From contig JAUNIK010000229.1 in NCBI GenBank assembly GCA_030523505.1, positions 1 to 5,074 on the forward strand: DNA of 5,074 nt, given 5' to 3'. The notes under the pieces are model-generated. The model was not told where the DNA came from. It searched no databases and saw only the letters and a program-made list of their open reading frames with translations. Each line of letters begins with the position of its first letter. Within the stretch, counting starts at the first letter, position 1. Source of the DNA: Prevotellaceae bacterium (lineage in GTDB: Bacteria; Bacteroidota; Bacteroidia; Bacteroidales; Bacteroidaceae). A program made the position numbers and the translations under genes. Shown here one piece after another: positions 1 through 4,079 of the stretch.

Positions 1-2
1 GA

Positions 3-2429
3 AAATTCTACTCAATCAAGTTGGTGGCAGCATTCATTTGCATGTTTACCATGGTAAGCGGTAGTGCTTTTGCCCAGCAGTTGGCATCGGTGCTCCCTAA
101 CCAGAACACTCTTCCTGAGGACCACGATCCTTGGAACATCAGCGTGCCTGTAACAGATGCTATCATGCGCAACATGGCACAGCCAATGGGCGCTCAGAAG
201 GCTCCTGCAAAGGCTGAAATCGAAGAGGGCGAGGAGTTCATCTTCCTCGGCCAGAGCTTCTACGCTGGCTATTCATTCAGCTATGATGAGGGCGATGTCA
301 TCAACCGTACTGCTCGTCTCACTATCGATGGCGACAAGGTTATCTTCCACGCATTCTTCAACTATGGTGCACAGTCAGCAGAGTGGAATGTATGTACCGA
401 CGAGGATTTCGAAGGTGTTTACGATGCTGAGGCAAAGACCATCACTGTGAAGGCTTCGAATGAACCAGGCGAGGAGACAATCGTTGCTCACACTTATGGT
501 GGCTACTACGACATCATAATGCTCGGTGGTACTGCTACTCCAATGGGTGGTTTCACTCCTGATGAGGAGATCGTTTTTGATGTTGTTGGCGACTTTGAGC
601 AGATCAAGGCTCGCAACCATGTCATGCTCTTCTCTTATGCAAACGGATACATGATGGGAGCAACAGCAGGTTTCCGCTCGTTCACACTCTACAAGCCAAA
701 CCCAGATGTGGCTTCTGTAGTATCTCTCACCGAGAAGGTTGCTTTCGAGAAGTGCTATGCTGGCAACACCATCACAAAGAGCTTCTCTGTATTCAACATC
801 GGTGGCAAGGATGCTGACGTAACTGTAAACATTGCAAACACTGAGGCTTTCGACGTATATCCTAAGTTCTTCACAATCTCTGGTTCGGGTAGCGCTACAT
901 TCACTGTAGAGTTCACTCCTGTTACTGAGGGTGTGTTCGAGACAACTGCAACTCTCACTTCTGAGGGTAGCGACGATATCGTTGTAAACCTTGAGGGTAA
1001 CGGTTTCCTCCCAACCGACTTCTCTCCTATCGTTAAGGCTGGTGAGATGGAGATTTCTACATCACTCAACTTCGAGTTTGAACTCGACGAGGTTGACGGT
1101 CATACCGTAGCACGCTCAGGTGGTGCTGGCTATCGTCGCGCACAGAGCGACCTCTTCGTTAAGTTTGATGTTCCTGCAAGCAAGAAGGGTACATTGAAGT
1201 GGAAGGGTGAGTTTACATCTGAGTATCCTTACAACATCGGTGGTGTAATCTACAATGGACAGATCCTCATGCAGATGTACGGCCAGTTCACTCGCGACTT
1301 CGGTGGTGAGGTTACCGACCTTGCTCCTGGCACACACGAAATTGATTTCCAGTACTTCAACGATAACTTCGAGGGTTCTATCTATGTTTACGACCTTGAG
1401 CTCGTTCTCGAGGACCTCCCTTCTGACAAGGTTTCTTGCAAGCGCGAGGTTGTTTCTCTCGGTCACCACCTCCAGGCTGACAACGACGAGATTACATCCA
1501 ACATTCCTCTCTACAACGAGGGTGAGAACGACCTCACTGTAAGCAGCATTTCTTGCGACAACGAGCATTTCGTATTCGAGAAGCCTGCTTTCGGCGTTGG
1601 TACATTCGAGTATCTCGAAATCCCTGTATCTCTCAACACCAACGAGTGTGGCGTTTATGAGGGCGTTGCTACAATCGAGACTTCTGCTGGCGTAATCGCT
1701 ATTCCTCTCAAGGCTGGCGTTTACAACCCTGACTATTCAAAGATTGTCAAGGAGGGTTCTGCTCCATTCGAGTTCGGCACATACGACCGTATGTACTACA
1801 CCAACGGTTCTCCATTCATCGTAAACGAGAATGCTGAGGTTCCTTACGCTTACAATGCAAGTGCAATGGATATCGACTACGATCCACTCATCTCTTGTCT
1901 CGAGGCTCGCTTCGAAGTACCTGAGGGTTATACAGGTCACCTCTCATGGGAGGGTAACATCAACTGTGCAGAGGCTGAGGATGTAGCAGACTGGATGAAC
2001 TTCGACTATCCTTATATCTCAGTTTGTACAGAGTACAATCCTGAGTGGGATTCATACTGGAACAACAATGGTTTCTACCTTGCAGGTGCCCACAATGGCG
2101 ATGCTGGTTCGGCTCAGTATGACACCGACGATGAGTTTGACAGCAATTACAAAGCATTCCACCTCGGCGAGGGTCCTGGCGTTGTAGCATTCTGCTTCAA
2201 CCAGCTTGGTGATGCATATTATGCAGGCGAGGACTGTGTTAAGATCTACAACCTCTGCCTCGAACTCATCCCAAATACTGGTATCGGCAATGTAGAGGAT
2301 ACAAAGCAGGTAGTTGCTCGTGAGTACTACAACCTCTCTGGCGTTCGCGTAAACAAGCCAGTTGGCGTTGTTATAGAGAAGGTTAAGTACAACGATGGTT
2401 CTGTTGCTTCACAGAAGATCATGAAGTAA
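3..2429 (+). CDS. Large exported protein with two alternating ASH-like/beta-sandwich units and a C-terminal sorting-like tail (5' partial)
   Basis: The reading frame is open to the left window edge. The residues before the TTG at 21 (KFYSIK) are the basic start of a signal peptide whose hydrophobic core ends in SAFA|QQ, so the true start lies a few codons outside and the TTG is not the start. No lipobox cysteine is seen. Residues are counted from the TTG codon. After an N-terminal region (about 20-230) come an Ig-like segment resembling choice-of-anchor D/ASH domains (about 235-328), a beta-rich sandwich (332-466), a second ASH-like segment (470-567), a second sandwich (570-750), and a tail (755-802) with YYNLSGVRV. 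Such tails are common on secreted Prevotella proteins and resemble type A sorting domains of the type IX secretion system. No catalytic motif is recognised. A surface or secreted adhesive or scaffold role is inference only. The gene ends in TAA and is followed by its own terminator. Confidence 0.85.
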   Translation, partial: KFYSIKLVAAFICMFTMVSGSAFAQQLASVLPNQNTLPEDHDPWNISVPVTDAIMRNMAQPMGAQKAPAKAEIEEGEEFIFLGQSFYAGYSFSYDEGDVINRTARLTIDGDKVIFHAFFNYGAQSAEWNVCTDEDFEGVYDAEAKTITVKASNEPGEETIVAHTYGGYYDIIMLGGTATPMGGFTPDEEIVFDVVGDFEQIKARNHVMLFSYANGYMMGATAGFRSFTLYKPNPDVASVVSLTEKVAFEKCYAGNTITKSFSVFNIGGKDADVTVNIANTEAFDVYPKFFTISGSGSATFTVEFTPVTEGVFETTATLTSEGSDDIVVNLEGNGFLPTDFSPIVKAGEMEISTSLNFEFELDEVDGHTVARSGGAGYRRAQSDLFVKFDVPASKKGTLKWKGEFTSEYPYNIGGVIYNGQILMQMYGQFTRDFGGEVTDLAPGTHEIDFQYFNDNFEGSIYVYDLELVLEDLPSDKVSCKREVVSLGHHLQADNDEITSNIPLYNEGENDLTVSSISCDNEHFVFEKPAFGVGTFEYLEIPVSLNTNECGVYEGVATIETSAGVIAIPLKAGVYNPDYSKIVKEGSAPFEFGTYDRMYYTNGSPFIVNENAEVPYAYNASAMDIDYDPLISCLEARFEVPEGYTGHLSWEGNINCAEAEDVADWMNFDYPYISVCTEYNPEWDSYWNNNGFYLAGAHNGDAGSAQYDTDDEFDSNYKAFHLGEGPGVVAFCFNQLGDAYYAGEDCVKIYNLCLELIPNTGIGNVEDTKQVVAREYYNLSGVRVNKPVGVVIEKVKYNDGSVASQKIMK

Positions 2430-2454
2430 TCAATCCCATTTTATAAAATTTCTA

Positions 2455-2491
2455 CAGCCCTCCCGGTTCCCACCGAGAGGGTTGTTTTTTT
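2455..2491 (+). terminator. Rho-independent terminator of the exported-protein gene
   Basis: The arms 2455-2466 and 2473-2484 pair over 12 positions, with one C/A mismatch (2463/2476) and one G-T wobble (2457/2482), around a 6-base loop. A run of seven T follows directly at 2485-2491. It lies 26 bases after the TAA at 2427-2429, as expected for the end of this transcription unit, and separates it from ssrA. Confidence 0.88.
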
Positions 2492-2538
2492 ACTCGTACA
2501 CCTATTATTTCTTAAAATTCGCGTGAAAATAAACCATT

Positions 2539-2573
2539 TTTGTCGGCTATTCAAAAAAAATGTCGTAACTTTG
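2539..2573 (+). promoter_or_regulatory. Probable ssrA promoter (Bacteroidota type)
   Basis: TAACTTTG at 2566-2573 matches the Bacteroidota -7 consensus TAnnTTTG exactly. The nearest upstream TTTG (2539-2542) is 23 bases away, longer than the usual roughly 19, so the -33 element is uncertain. No better -7 box lies between here and the tmRNA 5' end at 2703. Transcription would start near 2579-2581, giving a leader of about 120 nt that must be removed in processing. Confidence 0.6.
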
Positions 2574-2579
2574 CATCGC

Positions 2580-2702
2580 ATATTTGAAATGCTGGGGCAT
2601 CCCACCCCCTCATTACACTGGGGGTTACCTCGGGAAATCAGAGACGGGCACCGGCTGAAGCCGACACTCGCTATTTCCCTCGATGAGCCCCTCACTTCGT
2701 TC
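2580..2702 (+). other. Structured 5' leader of the tmRNA precursor (inferred)
   Basis: This stretch has no credible gene and is GC-rich and full of inverted repeats. GGGG 2594-2597 can pair with CCCC 2605-2608, but the same C tract (2605-2609) can instead pair with GGGGG 2620-2624. GGGAAAT 2632-2638 pairs with ATTTCCC 2673-2679, enclosing a CGGC/GCCG stem (2652-2655 with 2660-2663) with a TGAA loop. CCCC 2688-2691 can pair with GGGG 2703-2706, the first bases of the mature tmRNA. That the stretch is transcribed depends on the promoter assignment at 2566. Confidence 0.5.
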
Positions 2703-3099
2703 GGGGTTGACTGGATTTGACAGCAGCTGAGATGGTATGTAAGCACGCGGAGCTTCGTTGCCTGGCTCCTAAATATCAGACATCGACAAATTAATTGGCG
2801 AAAACAACTACGCTCTCGCTGCTTAATCGAAGTTCAGTAGATTAGAGCTTAATCTCGGCACCAGGTGCTGAGACGAGACATCGCCCAGAGGTTCTTGTTC
2901 CGAAACGCTCTGATCCGGCGGTGCAGGTAAATCGGAAATAGTCATGTAAGGCCTCGATTGCATGATGAAATTTTAGAGGATAAGGTTACGGTTGGTGGTC
3001 TGGGTCTTGCCGTAACACGAAAATGAAGGCCAGAATAAGCGTGTAGAAAGCGTATGGTTTCCCTGTTTGGACGCGGGTTCGACTCCCGCCAGCTCCACC
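2703..3099 (+). ncRNA. ssrA: Transfer-messenger RNA (tmRNA, 10Sa RNA)
   Basis: tmRNA rescues ribosomes stalled on broken mRNA together with SmpB: it is charged with alanine, enters like a tRNA, then serves as the template for a degradation tag. The 5' end GGGGTTG (2703-2709) pairs with CAGCTCC (3090-3096) to form the acceptor stem, with two G-U wobbles. The T arm is GCGGG/CCCGC around TTCGACT (3073-3089), and the final segment closely matches the E. coli tmRNA 3' end. The tag frame at 2797-2826 encodes GENNYALAA followed by TAA. An 8-bp hairpin at 2854-2872 lies in the pseudoknot region. The length of about 395 nt before CCA is normal. The DNA reads ACCC where ACCA would be needed, so the terminal A (or all of CCA) must be added after transcription. 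The gene has its own promoter and terminator and is not in an operon. Confidence 0.97.
2797..2826 (+). other. tmRNA proteolysis-tag reading frame (GENNYALAA)
   Basis: Codons GGC GAA AAC AAC TAC GCT CTC GCT GCT TAA inside ssrA encode GENNYALAA. The resume codon is Gly rather than the Ala of E. coli, as is typical of Bacteroidales tags. With the alanine carried by the tmRNA itself, stalled chains would receive A-GENNYALAA. The ALAA end is the usual recognition signal for ClpXP-type proteases. Confidence 0.93.
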
Positions 3100-3105
3100 C
3101 TAAAA
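3080..3105 (+). repeat. Direct repeat, copy 1: 3' end of ssrA (candidate attachment site)
   Basis: These 26 bases cover the end of the T loop, the acceptor 3' strand and the first bases of the terminator. They recur at 3230-3254 with a single C deleted; GCCAGCTCCACCCTAAAA is identical in both. The ssrA 3' end is a well-known target of tyrosine integrases, and duplication of a gene 3' end is what such integration leaves. No integrase gene is visible. Confidence 0.7.
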
Positions 3106-3130
3106 GCTCGACTTCGGTCGGGCTTTTTTT
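3102..3130 (+). terminator. ssrA terminator with C(UUCG)G loop
   Basis: Arms 3102-3112 and 3117-3127 form an 11-bp stem (one T-G wobble at 3108/3121) closed by the stable C(TTCG)G tetraloop at 3113-3116. The second arm runs into seven T (3124-3130). It starts three bases after the tmRNA 3' end, so it should end the precursor at once. Confidence 0.9.
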
Positions 3131-3229
3131 GTTGAAGCTTTGGGAGGCATCCCCGACGTCCAAGGACCGGTACAAACGGTCCCGCGGGTTCTTGCTCCGT
3201 TACACTACGCAAGCGAGCTAGCTCGAGCG
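3131..3229. other. Non-coding spacer between the ssrA terminator and the displaced 3'-end repeat
   Basis: No supportable gene lies here. The stretch contains a perfect 6-bp hairpin (GGACCG 3164-3169 with CGGTCC 3177-3182), the palindrome CCCGCGGG (3181-3188), a fragment identical to the tmRNA T arm (3183-3191), and the 12-bp palindrome CGAGCTAGCTCG (3214-3225) overlapping GCTCGAGC (3221-3228). It reads as the body of a small inserted or degenerate segment; its origin cannot be told from the sequence alone. Confidence 0.5.
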
Positions 3230-3254
3230 CGACTCCGCCAGCTCCACCCTAAAA
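3230..3254 (+). repeat. Direct repeat, copy 2: displaced ssrA 3' end
   Basis: This is a 25-base near-copy of 3080-3105, 150 bp downstream, missing one C of the CCC in the T stem. The repeat ends in an A run that leads straight into the second terminator. A further piece of the T arm, CGCGGGTTC, occurs at 3183-3191 and equals 3072-3080. Together they look like a second tmRNA 3' end split by about 38 bases (3192-3229). Confidence 0.72.
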
Positions 3255-3290
3255 AAAGCAAAGGCTCCCAACCGGAAGCCTTTGTTTTTT
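3251..3290. terminator. Bidirectional terminator shared by ssrA and the convergent coiled-coil gene
   Basis: AAAGGCT (3260-3266) pairs with AGCCTTT (3277-3283), extendable through C3259/G3284 and the flanking A and T runs. A run of six T follows on the plus strand (3285-3290), and a run of seven A precedes it (3251-3257), which is a U run when read on the minus strand. It therefore suits both converging transcripts. It is a second stop behind 3102-3130 and may be the original ssrA terminator if 3106-3254 was inserted. Confidence 0.8.
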
Positions 3291-3307
3291 ACCCGTTAAT
3301 ATAAGAA

Positions 3308-3348
3308 GCCCTGGTAGGGCGCAAAAATCCCATAGGGTGCAAAAACCT
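3308..3348. repeat. Short tandem direct repeat and small hairpin downstream of the coiled-coil gene
   Basis: TAGGGCGCAAAAA (3315-3327) and TAGGGTGCAAAAA (3333-3345) are 18 bp apart and differ at one of 13 bases. Just before them, GCCCT (3308-3312) pairs with AGGGC (3316-3320). On the minus strand this lies between the TAA of the coiled-coil gene and the shared terminator, so it would be in the 3' untranslated part of that transcript. Function is unknown. Confidence 0.45.
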
Positions 3349-3364
3349 TTACACCCCAGCAAGC

Positions 3365-3817
3365 TTACTTCTTTATCTTCATGCGCTCCACAGCCTTGTT
3401 GTGGCGGTCAACAGCCTGCTTCACTGCCTTCTCATGGCGCTCCTGACCTTTCTTTACAGCCTCTGCATGACGAACCTTCAGCTCTTCCTTGCGGGCATCT
3501 CTCTTCGCAACAGCCTCAGCATGATTTGCCTTTGCCTTCTCTACTGATTATGCGTGACGCTTCTGTGCCTGAACTCGACGCTCACCAACTTTCTGCATGG
3601 CTTTGTCATGGCGAGCAGCGGCTTTCTTCACTCCCTCGTTGTGCTTCTGGACAGCCTTGTCAATCTTTGCACTAACCTTCTGGTTGTGTTGCTGAACGGC
3701 TGAACAAACCTTGCAGTCCTTAATCTGTTTGTTGTGAGGGCAGACTGTTGTCTGGGCATTTACATTTGTTACAACGAGCATCATCATTGCAACCAACATC
3801 ATGATAGATTTTTTCAT
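3365..3817 (-). pseudogene. Small exported His-periodic coiled-coil protein, split by an in-frame TAA
   Basis: The frame from the ATG at 3817 runs 150 codons to a TAA at 3365-3367, but codon 90 (3548-3550) is TAA. Beyond it the same frame continues for 60 residues with the same composition and repeat, starting SVEKAKA and ending RMKIKK, so the two parts were one gene. The motif (R/K/N)H-x-(E/K)-(A/S/G)-(V/M)-x-K recurs every 11 residues or 18 (11+7). His positions from the ATG are 59, 70, 88, 99, 117, 128 and 139; this is a hendecad/heptad coiled-coil pattern. The stop falls where the repeat has Glu or Lys, one base away from GAA or AAA. There is no frameshift, so one substitution (or a sequencing error) explains it. 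I do not recognise a named family; the function is unknown. Confidence 0.8.
3548..3817 (-). CDS. Surviving N-terminal part: signal peptide, Cys cluster and first coiled-coil repeats (89 aa)
   Basis: This is the portion that can be translated if the internal TAA is real. The start is the ATG at 3815-3817, giving MKKSIMM and a Met-rich hydrophobic stretch that ends in NVNA|Q, a typical Sec signal peptide; a TTG three codons upstream would spoil the n-region. The mature protein begins with a cysteine cluster, C26-P-H ... D-C35-K-V-C38, which could bind a metal or form a disulfide in the periplasm. It is followed by a Lys/Ala/Gln-rich helix with His at 44, 59, 70 and 88. A 12-bp AT palindrome (3826-3837) lies in the A/T-rich leader and no Shine-Dalgarno is evident. 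The gene diverges from glnN and converges on ssrA. Whether the shortened product is stable or functional cannot be judged. Confidence 0.65.
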   Translation of the reverse strand: MKKSIMMLVAMMMLVVTNVNAQTTVCPHNKQIKDCKVCSAVQQHNQKVSAKIDKAVQKHNEGVKKAAARHDKAMQKVGERRVQAQKRHA

Positions 3818-3853
3818 AATCGTCAAATTTTAAAATTCAAATTTTTCTGCAGG

Positions 3854-3884
3854 CAAAGTTATTCCATTTTTTTCCATCTGCAAA
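3854..3884 (-). promoter_or_regulatory. Promoter of the coiled-coil gene (Bacteroidota -33/-7)
   Basis: Read on the minus strand, TTTG (3884-3881) and TAACTTTG (3861-3854) are separated by exactly 19 bases (3862-3880), matching the described Bacteroidota pair TTTG / TAnnTTTG. Transcription should start near 3848, leaving a leader of about 30 nt before the ATG at 3817. The intact promoter suggests the gene is still expressed despite its internal stop. Confidence 0.8.
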
Positions 3885-3985
3885 AGGTTTTTCCCTAAAA
3901 CTGATAGGAAATTCCCTTCTGCTCTGATAAGTTTTCTTGTTTTTATCATCATTTTAGCCTCTTATGGAGTGTTTTTTTATTTTTT

Positions 3986-4005
3986 ATGAGTAACTTTGTA
4001 CTCAT
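3986..4005 (+). promoter_or_regulatory. glnN -7 box inside a perfect 7-bp inverted repeat
   Basis: TAACTTTG at 3991-3998 is a perfect -7 box. It sits within ATGAGTA (3986-3992), six bases, TACTCAT (3999-4005), a perfect 7-bp inverted repeat covering the box and the expected start point near 4003. No TTTG occurs at the normal -33 distance (3968-3971 reads AGTG). A dimeric regulator binding here would block RNA polymerase; that is inference. The leader to the ATG at 4080 would be about 77 nt. Confidence 0.62.
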
Positions 4006-4026
4006 CATTCAAAACAAATTCGTATA

Positions 4027-4065
4027 AGATTTAGGATAATCTCAAAATATAGGGCATACGAGCCC
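4027..4065 (+). promoter_or_regulatory. Two small hairpins in the glnN leader
   Basis: AGATT (4027-4031) can pair with AATCT (4038-4042), and GGGC (4052-4055) with GCCC (4062-4065). Both are short, and the first is AT-only apart from one G-C pair. They lie between the predicted start point and the glnN ATG. No known riboswitch is recognised, so a regulatory role is only a possibility. Confidence 0.3.
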
Positions 4066-4079
4066 ACTCAAACAAAATT

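Noticed and set aside
21..23. TTG as start of the large exported protein
   Set aside because: The upstream in-frame codons supply the basic n-region of the signal peptide, so the start lies beyond the window edge.
1116..1568. Minus-strand 150-residue frame inside the exported-protein gene
   Set aside because: It is the antisense complement of a strongly codon-biased gene with clear domain structure; it has no promoter or RNA signal.
2523..2720. Plus-strand 65-residue frame across the ssrA leader
   Set aside because: It spans the predicted promoter and runs into the tmRNA 5' end, its composition resembles no protein, and the stretch is better explained by RNA hairpins.
2942..3175. Minus-strand frame of 77 residues containing WRESNPRP
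   Set aside because: It is antisense to the tmRNA 3' domain; this peptide is a familiar false protein arising from the complement of the T arm and acceptor stem.
2973..3212. Minus-strand frame of 79 residues containing LAGVEPASKQG
   Set aside because: This is another antisense reading of the tmRNA end and spacer; it has no independent coding signal and crosses both the terminator and the hairpin.
3131..3247. A tRNA gene in the spacer after ssrA
   Set aside because: Only a T-arm fragment and an acceptor-like end are present; no D arm, anticodon arm or matching 5' acceptor strand can be folded.
3548..3550. Programmed readthrough or recoding at the internal TAA
   Set aside because: TAA is not a selenocysteine or pyrrolysine codon and no recoding structure is evident; a nonsense substitution or read error is simpler.
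3337..3675. Plus-strand 112-residue frame opposite the coiled-coil gene
   Set aside because: It is a shadow of the repetitive minus-strand frame; it has no promoter or start context, and Cys/His/Leu-rich composition as expected from complementing Lys/Ala/His repeats.
3824..3826. TTG as start of the small coiled-coil protein
   Set aside because: The ATG at 3815-3817 gives a standard MKKS signal-peptide start; the TTG only adds three residues before it.
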